Source: Dyella_B nitratireducens
GTDB taxonomy: Bacteria > Pseudomonadota > Gammaproteobacteria > Xanthomonadales > Rhodanobacteraceae
Length of the DNA: 64,000 nucleotides
Direction of reading: 5' to 3'
NCBI RefSeq assembly: GCF_049532905.1
Contig: NZ_CP064032.1
Location: forward strand, 1,984,001-2,048,000
The position numbers and the translations under genes are program-made. Under the pieces are notes generated by a model, which saw nothing but the letters and a program-made list of their open reading frames with translations, ran no database searches and was not told the DNA's origin. How positions within the stretch are numbered: the stretch's first letter is position 1; each line of letters begins with the position of its first letter. Of this stretch, positions 45,019 to 53,815 are shown piece after piece.

Positions 45019-45205
45019 CGACGCGAGGCAAGTCTGCCCGGTCGGACGCTTTTGTATCAAAACGTATCAGGGCCCCTCCGTTACACATTTCGATGCCTTT
45101 TGGCGCCTGCCCGGACACAACCGGGATACGCCGCCGCGGTTTCCTATGCACACCGGCCAGGGCCTCGCGACGAGGCGGCCACTCGACCACTTAGGAAAAC
45201 CGATC

Positions 45206-45613
45206 ATGTCCATCCTCTACACCGCCAAGACCACCACCACCGGCGGCCGCAACGGCCAATCGCGCAGCGACGACCATCGCCTCGACATCAAGCTGTCGCT
45301 GCCCGGCTCCAGCGGCACCGGCACCAATCCGGAACAACTGTTTGCCGCAGGCTGGTCCGCCTGCTTCATCGGCGCGATGGGACGTGCAGCGCAGGAGATC
45401 GGCATCACGCTGCCGGCAGACACCTCGGTCGCCGCGGAAGTCGACCTGGGCAACGACGTCGAGGAAGGCTTCTTCCTCCAGGCACGTCTCAACGTAAGCC
45501 TGCCGGGACTGGAGCATGCCGTCGCCCAATCCCTGGTCGATCGCGCCCACCAGATCTGCCCGTATTCCAAGGCGACCCGCGGAAACATCCAGGCTGTCGT
45601 CGCCGCGATCTAA
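45206..45613 (+). CDS. ohr: Organic hydroperoxide resistance protein (Ohr)
   Basis: A 135-residue thiol peroxidase of the OsmC/Ohr family that reduces organic hydroperoxides. The two catalytic cysteines are present: Cys53 in AAGWSACFIGAM and Cys118 in HQICPYSKATRGN; the reactive-site Arg is expected in GRNGQSRSDDHRLDIKL. The short length and these motifs assign it to Ohr rather than OsmC. AGGAA lies nine bases before the ATG. No ohrR is adjacent. The next gene begins 37 bp downstream on the same strand, so they may be co-transcribed. Confidence 0.92.
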   Translation: MSILYTAKTTTTGGRNGQSRSDDHRLDIKLSLPGSSGTGTNPEQLFAAGWSACFIGAMGRAAQEIGITLPADTSVAAEVDLGNDVEEGFFLQARLNVSLPGLEHAVAQSLVDRAHQICPYSKATRGNIQAVVAAI

Positions 45614-45650
45614 ATCCCCAGTCATCACACACGCATTCCAGGAGATCACC

Positions 45651-46670
45651 ATGAAGCGCACGCACTTGGCACTCGCCGCCGCCCTCGCCCTGAGCCTCAC
45701 CGGTCTTGCTTCGGCGACACACGCCGAAAACACGCCAGCTCAATCATCCATGTCACCGGCTGCATCGCAGGATCCGTGGGGGCCGCTGAAGCATGTCCAT
45801 GCCGGCGTGCTGGATGTCGCTTATGCCGAGATGGGGCCGGCCGATGGCCCGGTGGTGATTCTTCTGCACGGGTGGCCGTACGACATCCACAGCTATGAAA
45901 AGGTCGCACCGGCGCTGGCAGCAAAGGGTTATCGCGTGCTTGTCCCCTATGCACGTGGATACGGCGAGACGCGGTTTCTGTCGGCCAGCACCATGCGCAA
46001 TGCCGAACCCGCCGCCTTGGCACAGGACGTCATCGACTTCATGGATGCGTTGCATATCCAGCGTGCGGAACTTGGTGGTTTTGATTGGGGTGCGCGCTCG
46101 GCAGACATCGTCGCCACCCTTTGGCCGGAACGCGTGACATCGTTGGTGACCGTGAGCGGCTACCTCATCGGCAGCCAGGAATCCGGCAAGGAGCCCTTGC
46201 CGCCCAAGGCCGAGCTGCAGTGGTGGTATCAGTATTACTTCACCACCGAGCGTGGCCGCGTCGGTTACGAAAAGTATCACCACGACTTCGCCAAGTTGAT
46301 CTGGCAGTTGGCCTCGCCGAAGTGGAACTTTGACGACGCCACCTTCGAACGCAGTGCCGCAGCGTTGGACAACCCCGACCAGGTCGCCATCACCATCCAT
46401 AACTACCGCTGGCGCCTGGACCTGGCCAACGGCGAAACAACATACGCCCCGCTGGAGAAGCGCCTGGCGCAATTCCCGGCCATCACCGTGCCGACGATCG
46501 CCCTGGAAGGCGATGCCAATGGCGCACCGCATCCGCAGCCGGAGGCGTATGCCAAGCATTTCACCGGCAAGTACCAGTTCCGCCTGATCACCGGCGGCAT
46601 TGGCCACAACCTGCCGGAAGAAGCGCCACAGGCATTCACGCAAGCCGTGATCGATGCTGGTCACCTTTGA
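45651..46670 (+). CDS. Secreted alpha/beta hydrolase, epoxide hydrolase-like
   Basis: A 339-residue exported hydrolase. The signal peptide is residues 1-26 (LALAAALALSLTGLASATHA). The HGWP oxyanion motif is in VVILLHGWPYD, and the nucleophile is Asp145 in ELGGFDWGARSAD, the aspartate variant of the nucleophile elbow that marks epoxide hydrolases and haloalkane dehalogenases. The C-terminal catalytic His is in GGIGHNLPEE. The substrate is unknown. CCAGGAGATCACC precedes the ATG. Lies 37 bp downstream of ohr. Confidence 0.85.
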   Translation: MKRTHLALAAALALSLTGLASATHAENTPAQSSMSPAASQDPWGPLKHVHAGVLDVAYAEMGPADGPVVILLHGWPYDIHSYEKVAPALAAKGYRVLVPYARGYGETRFLSASTMRNAEPAALAQDVIDFMDALHIQRAELGGFDWGARSADIVATLWPERVTSLVTVSGYLIGSQESGKEPLPPKAELQWWYQYYFTTERGRVGYEKYHHDFAKLIWQLASPKWNFDDATFERSAAALDNPDQVAITIHNYRWRLDLANGETTYAPLEKRLAQFPAITVPTIALEGDANGAPHPQPEAYAKHFTGKYQFRLITGGIGHNLPEEAPQAFTQAVIDAGHL

Positions 46671-46822
46671 TACGAGTCGGACGAAGGTCGATCGGCCGTT
46701 ATTACTTCGCACGTAATTGCCGCCGCTCCCTAGACAACCAATGATGCCTTCAACGGGCGGGTGATGCCGCCCTCATTGCGAGGCCAACATCGTTGCAAAC
46801 GTAAATAGGCAAGGAACATCAC

Positions 46823-47227
46823 ATGAAAGCGTCAATCATGGGGGCTGCAACGCTCTTGACCATCGCAAGTGTCCTGGCACCTCATACGGGCCGTGCGCAG
46901 CAACTGCAAGGAACACATCGCAAGGAACTGTCTCGCCACAACCTAAGCATTCCGGGTTACGAGGAAGTTCAACTGCGTGTCGACATCGATCCTGGCAAGA
47001 CTGCTCCGAATCACAAGCATCCTGGCGAGGAAATCATCTACGTCATCGAGGGCACGCTGGAGTATCGCCTCGAAGGCAAGCCGCCGGTGACGCTCAAGGC
47101 TGGCGATGTCTTGTTTGTTCCGACGGGTGTTGTCCATAGCGCGACGAACGTCGGGCAGACCAATGCAGCAGAGCTTGGAACGTACGTTGTTCCTATCGGG
47201 AAGCCGCTTGTCGAAGTGGTGAAGTGA
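46823..47227 (+). CDS. Secreted cupin-domain protein
   Basis: A 134-residue protein with a signal peptide (residues 1-25, GAATLLTIASVLAPHTGRAQ) and a single cupin barrel. The metal-binding motif 1 is GKTAPNHKHPGEEIIYVIEG (two His and a Glu), and motif 2 is FVPTGVVHSATN (a His). So a metal site is likely complete. Function among cupins is diverse (dioxygenase, isomerase or binding), so none is assigned. AAGGAACATCAC precedes the ATG. Confidence 0.85.
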   Translation: MKASIMGAATLLTIASVLAPHTGRAQQLQGTHRKELSRHNLSIPGYEEVQLRVDIDPGKTAPNHKHPGEEIIYVIEGTLEYRLEGKPPVTLKAGDVLFVPTGVVHSATNVGQTNAAELGTYVVPIGKPLVEVVK

Positions 47228-47329
47228 GGCATTCCAGATCTGAGGCAGGCGCACTCTTCACATGTGCGTGCCAGGTGTGTCCACCAACCGCCACGACCCG
47301 ATTTTTGAATGACTTAATAGTGCCCAGTC

Positions 47330-47448
47330 GTCATTCCGGCGAAAGCCGGAATCCAGTCTAAATAAGCGTCCGAAGGACACAGCATCCTTTCCTGTTGCGT
47401 GCTTCGCACAACATGCTTGAACTGGATTCCGGCTTTCGCCGGAATGAC
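47330..47448. repeat. REP-like palindrome, family 1
   Basis: GTCATTCCGGCGAAAGCCGG faces CCGGCTTTCGCCGGAATGAC, as at 1273 and 4800. It is between the cupin and the next hydrolase. Confidence 0.88.
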
Positions 47449-47518
47449 GGTGAGGTGCAGATAGACCTGATCGCAAGACATGTAGATATCTATGCCACAA
47501 AACCCAAGGAGATACGAA

Positions 47519-48301
47519 ATGAAAAGCATGTTCGCAGGATTGGTGCTCGCAGCCGCCATGTTCGTTGGCGCCAATGCGTCCGCACAGGAGCCCATGCACA
47601 AACCCACCATCGTGCTGGTACATGGCGCATTCGCAGATGCTTCAAGTTGGAACGGAGTCGTCAAGATCCTGCAGAAAGACGGCTATTTCGTCATCGCCGC
47701 CGCCAACCCATTACGCGGCGCGAAGAGCGACGGCGCAAACATCGGCAGCCTCGTTGCCGACCTGAAAGACCCTGTCGTGCTGGTCGGCCATTCCTACGGC
47801 GGCAATGTCATTACCGAAGCAGCCAACGGCCATTCGAACGTCAAAGCACTGGTCTACGTCAGCGCGTTCGCTCCAGACACCGGCGAGACCGTCGCAGAGT
47901 TGGCAGGCAAGTTCCCCGGCAGCACACTGGGCCAGGCGCTTGCTCCGCCCGCCGAACTCGCCGATGGCAGCAAGGATCTCTACATCCTTCAGAACAAGTT
48001 CCCTGCGCAGTTCGCCGCCGACGTTCCGGCAGCGCAGGCCGCGCTGATGGCGGCAACGCAACGCCCGCTAGCCCAGGCCGCACTCGATGAGAAGGCAGGT
48101 GATGCGTCCTGGAAGACCATCCCATCCTGGTTCATCTATGGCGACGCAGACAAGAACATTCCGCCGCAAACGATGGCGTTTATGGCCAGGCGAGCCAATG
48201 CCAAGGGTGTCGTGGTCGTCAAGGGCGCCTCGCACGTGGTGATGGTGTCCCATCCCGAAGCGGTGGCGAAGCTGATCGAGAAGGCGGCATCAGCTCAATA
48301 A
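47519..48301 (+). CDS. Secreted alpha/beta hydrolase (HNL/salicylate-esterase-like)
   Basis: A 260-residue exported hydrolase with a signal peptide (residues 1-22, LVLAAAMFVGANASAQ). The alpha/beta fold has VLVHGAFADASSWNGV (oxyanion HG), the nucleophile Ser92 in VLVGHSYGGNVITE, an acid in YGDADKNIPP and the catalytic His in GASHVVMVSHPE. This layout is common in small bacterial hydrolases related to plant esterases and hydroxynitrile lyases. AAGGAGATACGAA gives a very good ribosome site for the ATG at 47519. It lies between two REP-like repeats and is probably monocistronic. Confidence 0.88.
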   Translation: MKSMFAGLVLAAAMFVGANASAQEPMHKPTIVLVHGAFADASSWNGVVKILQKDGYFVIAAANPLRGAKSDGANIGSLVADLKDPVVLVGHSYGGNVITEAANGHSNVKALVYVSAFAPDTGETVAELAGKFPGSTLGQALAPPAELADGSKDLYILQNKFPAQFAADVPAAQAALMAATQRPLAQAALDEKAGDASWKTIPSWFIYGDADKNIPPQTMAFMARRANAKGVVVVKGASHVVMVSHPEAVAKLIEKAASAQ

Positions 48302-48330
48302 TCAGCCAAGATCTATTAAATGACCTCGGT

Positions 48331-48398
48331 GTCATTCCGGCGAAGGCTGGAATCCATGGCGAGTGCGAAGCATGGATTCCGGCCTTCGCCGGAATGAC
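48331..48398. repeat. REP-like palindrome, short form
   Basis: GTCATTCCGGCGAAGGCTGG... and ...CCGGCCTTCGCCGGAATGAC with the middle GGCGAGTGCGAAGCATGGA. The short version of family 1, as at about 6963-7033. Confidence 0.85.
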
Positions 48399-48491
48399 GC
48401 CGAGGTAAAAACGCTAAGTATTGGCCGCGAAAAAACCCTTCATTGAACAGCTCGAAAACGTGGGGATACCTCAGGCTCTGATCGATTTGCA

Positions 48492-49502
48492 TCACGTGCG
48501 AAGCAGCGCCAGGCTTAACCGCGCGGCGAATTGCTCCCGATAGCCGGCAGGGTGCACATGCAGGCGCCGCACGAACACCCTCCTCATGCGCTCCTCGTCG
48601 CCAAAGCCGCAAAGGCAGGCGATCTGCTTGATGGAAACATGGTTTTCCTCAAGATGCCGGCATGTGGTTTCAAGGCGAAGATCCTCGACCAGCTTGGTCG
48701 ACGTGCGGCCATATTCCTCGACAAACTTGCGTGCAAAGGTGCGCGGCGTCATTTTCATCCGCGCGGCAAGACGCTCGACACTGAGATCCTCATCCAGATG
48801 CTCGACGATCCAGGCATGCAAGGCCTCAAGCTGAGATTTGACATTGCGCGTATTCGTGTCCGCCTGTGCCGCCAGGGTCCGGCTGAATTGCGCCTGCCCG
48901 CCAGGGCGATGCAGAAAAACGACGAGGTCTCTGGCGACGGCAAGGCTCAGGCGACGATCGTGATCGGCGGCCACCAGGGTCAGCGCCAGGTCGATACCTG
49001 CCGAGATGCCGGCGGACGTCCAAATGTTGCCGTCGTTGATATAAATAGGATCGAGCTGCACATCCACCGCCGGAAACTGCGCCAGTAGATCATCGACGGA
49101 CGCCCAATGGGTGACCGCGCGGCGCCCATCCAGCAGGCGTGCAGCAGCCAATAGAAAAGCGCCCGTGCACACGCTGCAAGTGCGCCGCACCACGGTGGAG
49201 GCATGCGCTATCCAATCGATCAACGCTGTATCGCGCATCGCTTCGGCAACCGTGGCGCCGCCGACCACCATCATCGTATCCAGCCGATGCACATCGACGG
49301 TTGCAATGGATTCGGTGTGAATCGACATGCCGGCGCCCGTCCTGACCAGGCCGCCCGCCGTGGATAGATAGACAAACTCGTAGAGCGGGACGCTTTCGCC
49401 CGACAACCGATTGGCGCTGCCAAACACTTCAGCGGGGCCGGCGATATTGAGGGCTAACGCATCGTCGAACAGAACGAAGGCAATGATCTTGGTGGAAGTC
49501 AT
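48492..49502 (-). CDS. GlxA-family AraC-type regulator with DJ-1/PfpI domain
   Basis: A 336-residue regulator. Residues 1-190 are a DJ-1/PfpI-like domain (IIAFVLFDDALALNIAGPAE, VVRRTCSVCTGAFLLAAARL with the nucleophile-elbow Cys); residues about 225-320 hold two AraC helix-turn-helix motifs (LSVERLAARMKMTPRTFARK, QIACLCGFGDEERMRRVFVR). GlxA-type regulators usually control amine or aldehyde metabolism and do not catalyse. The ATG at 49502 fits the domain start. It is divergent from the secreted gene at 49651, which is a possible target. Confidence 0.9.
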   Translation of the reverse strand: MTSTKIIAFVLFDDALALNIAGPAEVFGSANRLSGESVPLYEFVYLSTAGGLVRTGAGMSIHTESIATVDVHRLDTMMVVGGATVAEAMRDTALIDWIAHASTVVRRTCSVCTGAFLLAAARLLDGRRAVTHWASVDDLLAQFPAVDVQLDPIYINDGNIWTSAGISAGIDLALTLVAADHDRRLSLAVARDLVVFLHRPGGQAQFSRTLAAQADTNTRNVKSQLEALHAWIVEHLDEDLSVERLAARMKMTPRTFARKFVEEYGRTSTKLVEDLRLETTCRHLEENHVSIKQIACLCGFGDEERMRRVFVRRLHVHPAGYREQFAARLSLALLRT

Positions 49503-49650
49503 CGGTTTGGCAGAAAACGAGGCCTGATTAGCGTTGTCCCGCCGGACTCGAACCGTCAAGATCCAATCCAGATCGGGTATTTCCGTTCAGCACGGTCCAA
49601 TGGCCGTGCGTCCATAGCGAACACCTCTGCCTGCCTCGGGAGAATGGCTT

Positions 49651-50181
49651 ATGCACCGCATACCGATGCTTGCAACCCTCATCACGTCAGCCTTGGTGTC
49701 GTCGGCATGGTGCGCCGATACGCCAACCCCGCCTGCTGAACTTCAAGCGCTGGATATCACCGCAGGTACATGGCTATACCACGGAGAAAATCTCGCCGTC
49801 GGCAATCAGAAAGCCGGCAAATGGGTATGGCTGGAAGAGTGCGGATGGTCCGCCAACAAGGCGTTCATGGCGTGCAGCTTTACCATGAACAACCCCGACA
49901 AGGTCATAAAGTCGCACGCCGTCAGCACGTACAACCATAGCGACAAAAGCTATTGGCATTATGAAATGTTCGACTCCGACGGCAGCGGTGCCGATCCCTT
50001 CATTGCGCGCATGACCATTGAAGGCAATACCTGGGCCGAATACGGCAAAGCCGATAACAAAACCTATCGTGTGACCTATCACTACCTCTCGCCGACCAAG
50101 GTGACGGTTCGCATCGAGCTATCCGTCGACGATGTTCACTGGACGACGCTGGCGCAGGGGGAAGGCATCAAGCAGCAGTGA
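49651..50181 (+). CDS. Secreted hypothetical protein, DUF1579-like
   Basis: A 176-residue exported protein: signal peptide of about 22 residues (LATLITSALVSSAWCA), then LQALDITAGTWLYHGENLAV, WVWLEECGWSANKAFMACSF and beta-strand-rich sequence to the end. The start (size and pattern of the GTW...W element) is like the DUF1579/START-like small secreted proteins; similar in kind to the protein at 10176-10811. Two cysteines in ECGW and ACSF could form a disulfide. CTCGGGAGAATGGCTT precedes the ATG. Function unknown. Confidence 0.72.
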   Translation: MHRIPMLATLITSALVSSAWCADTPTPPAELQALDITAGTWLYHGENLAVGNQKAGKWVWLEECGWSANKAFMACSFTMNNPDKVIKSHAVSTYNHSDKSYWHYEMFDSDGSGADPFIARMTIEGNTWAEYGKADNKTYRVTYHYLSPTKVTVRIELSVDDVHWTTLAQGEGIKQQ

Positions 50182-50210
50182 CTTCAGTTCGCCGCAATGC
50201 TTGATACTTC

Positions 50211-50293
50211 GTCGTCCCGGCGAAAGCCGGGACCCAGTGTCTTTAGGCGCTAAAAAACCAAAGTCGCCAGGCCCCGGCTTCCGTCGGGGCGAC
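50211..50293. repeat. Diverged REP-like palindrome
   Basis: GTCGTCCCGGCGAAAGCCGG and the opposing CCGGCTTCCGTCGGGGCGAC frame a different, T-A-rich middle. The inner 20-bp arm fits the family with GGAA to GGGA changes. Confidence 0.6.
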
Positions 50294-50510
50294 GTTTTAT
50301 CCATCTTGGCGAACCATCCGCCACGACCTCACAGCACTTGATGCAGACAGCGCTTTCTTTGATATGGTGCACCGTCGGAATGCGCCGCCGCACGCCCTCC
50401 GCCATCTACAAAACCATCACGTAACACTCGCTCTGGCTCAGCCACTTCGTCATCGGCAGCCCTTCTCGCCATGACGCCGGCAGGTCTTACCTTTGGAGAT
50501 TGTGATTCTC

Positions 50511-53060
50511 ATGGTTGACATCACCCGCCGCACTTTCGTCATCTCAAGTCTTGGATTGTTCGGCGCAGGCCTATTGCCGCGCTTCGTGTGGGCCGGTCAC
50601 GGCAATGCCAACGCCATGGCGGGACAGCCACCGTGGGCACTGCCGCAAAACGGAGCAGCCATGGCACCACGCGAACAATGGCTGTTCGACTTCGGTTGGC
50701 AGTTCGCGTTCGGCCACGGCGATGACCCGGCCAAGGATTTCGGCTTCGGCTTCGGCCAGGGTGATTTTTCGAAGACAGGCACGTTCAAGATCGCCACCAC
50801 CGACTTCGATGCGGCCGACTGGCGCAAACTGAATCTGCCGCATGACTGGGCAGTGGAACTCCCCTTCGTGCACGACGACAAGGGTGATGAAGACAGCCGG
50901 ATGACGTCGCATGGCTATAAGCCGCTTGGGCGACGCTATCCCGCCACCAGCGTCGGCTGGTACCGGCGCACGTTCGACATTCCCGACAGCGATCGTGGTC
51001 GGCGCATCTGGATCGAGTTTGACGGCGCAATGCGCGACGTCATGCTGTTCGTCAACGGTTGTTTCATCGGCCGCCACGACGACGGCTATACCTCGTTCCG
51101 TTTCGACGTTACCGATTTCCTCAACTACGGCGGCAAGAATGTTGTCGCCTTGCGTGTCGACGCCAGTTTCGGCGATGGCTGGTTTTACGAAGGCGCCGGT
51201 ATCTATCGCCACGTCTGGTTGACCAAAATGGATCCGGTGCACCTGGGCAGATGGGAAAGCGTGGTGCGCCCGACCCTCAAGGGCGACACCGCTTCGCTTG
51301 ACCTCGCAACCATCATCCAGAATGAGAACGGGCATCCGGTAAACGCCTCGCTCGCATGGACCATTGTCGATGCCAGCGGCCGCACGGTTGCGCAGGCGAC
51401 ATCCGCCGCACAGGCAATTGCGCCGAGTACATCGACGGACTATCGAGCCGCGGCGACCATTGACCATCCCGCCCTCTGGTCGCCTGATGAGCCCCATCTC
51501 TACACAGCGCTCGTCAAAGTCTTCGTCGACGGCAGCGTGCGCGATGCCGAACACATTCCATTCGGTATCCGCACGGCACGGTTCGATCCTGACCACGGCT
51601 TCTTCTTGAACGACAAGCCGCTCAAGATCCAAGGCACCTGCAATCACCAGGATCACGCTGGGGTGGGTGCCGCCCTGCCCGACCGGCTGCAAGCCTTCCG
51701 CCTATCCGTGCTGCAAAGCATGGGCTGCAACGCCGTGCGCACCTCGCACAACATGCCGACGCCCGAATGGGTCGAAGCATGCGATCGCATGGGCATGCTG
51801 ATGATGTGCGAAACACGCCACATGAGCGCCAGCCCGAGCGGCTTGGAACAACTCGAAACCATGGTGAAACGGTATCGCAACTCGCCGTCGATCATTATCT
51901 GGTCGATCGGCAACGAAGAATGGAAGCTTCAAAAAGGTGATATGGCAGCACAAGGTGAACGCATCGCCACCACCATGGTCGAGCGCTGCCACGAACTCGA
52001 TCCTACCCGTGTCGTTTCCGCAGCCGTCAACGGCGATAACGAGCAAGGCGTCTCCGATGCGCTCGACATCATCGGCTTCAATTACCACACCGATTTTCCC
52101 GACGACTTCCACAAGAAGCATCCGAAGCGCCCTGTTTTCGGATCGGAAACTTCCAGCGCCATTTCCACGCGCGGTGAATACAGTTCCGACAAGACAAAGA
52201 ACACGGTCAACAGCTATGACGGCGTCGTGGACTGGGGACAAACACCGGAGCAATGGTGGACCTTTTACGACACCCGCGAATGGTTGGCCGGCGGCTTCGC
52301 CTGGACCGGCTTCGATTACCGCGGTGAACCCACGCCTTATGGCTGGCCTTCGATCAGTTCGCAATTCGGGATCGTCGATATGTGCGGCTTTCCCAAGGAT
52401 TATTATTACTACTACAAAGCCTGGTGGCGAAAAGAACCCAGCCTGCATGTGTTTCCGCATTGGAACTGGCAAGGGAAAGAAGGCCAGGACATTTCCGTCT
52501 GGGTCTATACCAACCTCGATGAAGTCGAACTGCTGCTCAACGGCAAGAGTCTCGGCAGCAAGAAGGTGCCTCGTCTGGGGCATATCGAGTGGAAGGTTGC
52601 GTACGCACCCGGCGTGATCGAGGCGCGTGGCAGTCGTAACGGCCAAACCGTGCTGGTTGAGAAGCGCGAAACCACAGGCCCAGCGCAAAAAATCCGCTTG
52701 ATTGCCGATCGTTCTGAGATCGCCGCAGATGGGCAAGACGTCACCATCATTACCGTCGAAGCGCTTGATGACCACGGCCGGCTAGTGCCCACGGCGGACA
52801 ACAAGCTTGCATTCCGCATTTCCGGAAAAGGCCAACTTATCGGCGTCGGCAACGGCAATCCCAACTGTTTGGAGAGTGACAAGGAGCCGAAGCGGTCGCT
52901 GTTCAACGGATTGGCCCAGGTCATCATTCAATCGACGGATGAAGCGGGTCAGGTGCTTATTGAGGCGGTTGAGGAAGGAGCCGTTGGACAACCGTTGCGC
53001 TCTGCCTCAATGGCGATCACAACAAAGAGACCTGCATCGAAAGCTCAGCGCGTTAGCTGA
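50511..53060 (+). CDS. Tat-exported GH2 beta-galactosidase-like glycosidase
   Basis: An 849-residue exported glycosidase. The N-terminus has a twin-arginine signal (DITRRTFVISSLGLFGAGLL). Then come a galactose-binding-like domain (about 45-210, GWYRRTFDIPDSDRGRRIWI), an immunoglobulin-like domain, and the TIM barrel with HQDHAGVGAALPDRLQAFRL and RTSHNMPTPEWVEACDRMGM. The acid/base Glu is about residue 467 (IIWSIGNEEW) and the nucleophile Glu about 545 (PVFGSETSS). Two more beta-sandwich domains follow, the last being a bacterial Ig-like region. GGAG lies about 13 bases before the ATG at 50511. Substrate may be a beta-galactoside or a related linkage. Tat export suggests a folded enzyme or a metal requirement. 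Confidence 0.9.
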   Translation: MVDITRRTFVISSLGLFGAGLLPRFVWAGHGNANAMAGQPPWALPQNGAAMAPREQWLFDFGWQFAFGHGDDPAKDFGFGFGQGDFSKTGTFKIATTDFDAADWRKLNLPHDWAVELPFVHDDKGDEDSRMTSHGYKPLGRRYPATSVGWYRRTFDIPDSDRGRRIWIEFDGAMRDVMLFVNGCFIGRHDDGYTSFRFDVTDFLNYGGKNVVALRVDASFGDGWFYEGAGIYRHVWLTKMDPVHLGRWESVVRPTLKGDTASLDLATIIQNENGHPVNASLAWTIVDASGRTVAQATSAAQAIAPSTSTDYRAAATIDHPALWSPDEPHLYTALVKVFVDGSVRDAEHIPFGIRTARFDPDHGFFLNDKPLKIQGTCNHQDHAGVGAALPDRLQAFRLSVLQSMGCNAVRTSHNMPTPEWVEACDRMGMLMMCETRHMSASPSGLEQLETMVKRYRNSPSIIIWSIGNEEWKLQKGDMAAQGERIATTMVERCHELDPTRVVSAAVNGDNEQGVSDALDIIGFNYHTDFPDDFHKKHPKRPVFGSETSSAISTRGEYSSDKTKNTVNSYDGVVDWGQTPEQWWTFYDTREWLAGGFAWTGFDYRGEPTPYGWPSISSQFGIVDMCGFPKDYYYYYKAWWRKEPSLHVFPHWNWQGKEGQDISVWVYTNLDEVELLLNGKSLGSKKVPRLGHIEWKVAYAPGVIEARGSRNGQTVLVEKRETTGPAQKIRLIADRSEIAADGQDVTIITVEALDDHGRLVPTADNKLAFRISGKGQLIGVGNGNPNCLESDKEPKRSLFNGLAQVIIQSTDEAGQVLIEAVEEGAVGQPLRSASMAITTKRPASKAQRVS

Positions 53061-53120
53061 TCGGCTTAGGGCCAATGCTTCGAACTTAATGTCTGCGATG
53101 CTGCTATTTCGGAGGCATCC

Positions 53121-53312
53121 GTCATTCCGGCGAAGGTGCACTGCTGTCCTTGGAAGTTTCGTAGCACCTCACCGTCATTCCGGCGAAGGCCGGAATCCAT
53201 GCTTCGTACTGGCGATGGATTCCGGCCTTCGCCGGAATGACGATAAGACAAGATTGAAGACTATGGTGAGAACAAGTTCCTCGCTGCATTCCTTTGCAAA
53301 AAGTGCCTACAG
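53121..53312. repeat. Composite hairpin element, copy B
   Basis: Inverse copy of 6893-7066: central palindrome 53173-53242, and flanks CTATGGTGAGAACAAGTTCC and AAAAAGTGCCTACAG. The HxlR stop codon at 53307-53309 lies inside the element end. With 53061-53120 it fills the gap after the beta-galactosidase. Confidence 0.75.
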
Positions 53313-53723
53313 ATTGGCCAACTCACTCCCTGTTTGCGCTCGCCGTCCTGCCTGCTCTTCATGCCGCACACGATGCGCCTCAATCTCACCCACGTGCTCT
53401 AGCGTCCACGCCGCCATATGCATCAGCGGCTCGGAAAGCGATCGCCCTAAATCCGTCAACGCATACTCGACCTGCGGCGGCACCGTTGGATGCACGGTGC
53501 GGGTCACCATGCCGTCGCGCTCCAACGCTTTCAGCGTACGCGTGAGCATTTGTTGAGAAATGCCACCGATCAGCCGCTTCAATTCATTAAACCGCCGCGA
53601 TCGTTCGACCAGCATCAGGATTGCCAGCATCGTCCACTTGTCGCCCAGGTGGCCGAGGATCTGGTTGACCTTCTGGCAGCCTGGATGCGTGCCTGGCTGA
53701 CTGGGGGCATGGGTCACAATCAT
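53307..53723 (-). CDS. HxlR-family transcriptional regulator
   Basis: A 138-residue regulator with the HxlR winged helix: LGDKWTMLAILMLVERSRRF, NELKRLIGGISQQMLTRTLK, then LERDGMVTRTVHPTVPPQVE, YALTDLGRSL. A Cys upstream (HPGCQKV) occupies the position of the redox-sensing Cys of HypR/YodB-type members. It is divergent from the short-chain dehydrogenase at 53816, a common arrangement for aldehyde- or quinone-responsive control. The C-terminus is unusual: its stop lies within a dispersed repeat. The start at 53723 fits the family best; an ATG at 53759 is possible. Confidence 0.87.
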   Translation of the reverse strand: MIVTHAPSQPGTHPGCQKVNQILGHLGDKWTMLAILMLVERSRRFNELKRLIGGISQQMLTRTLKALERDGMVTRTVHPTVPPQVEYALTDLGRSLSEPLMHMAAWTLEHVGEIEAHRVRHEEQAGRRAQTGSELANL

Positions 53724-53815
53724 GTGACTAGGCAACGAAAATATGCGTTCTTGTGGCATCGGTGGTCTACCAACACTATCTGGTCAGCAAAACATACCAC
53801 CCCACAGGAATTGTC

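Noticed and set aside
1273..53242. CRISPR array
   Set aside because: The repeats are palindromic and scattered singly between genes; there is no regular spacer series and no cas gene.
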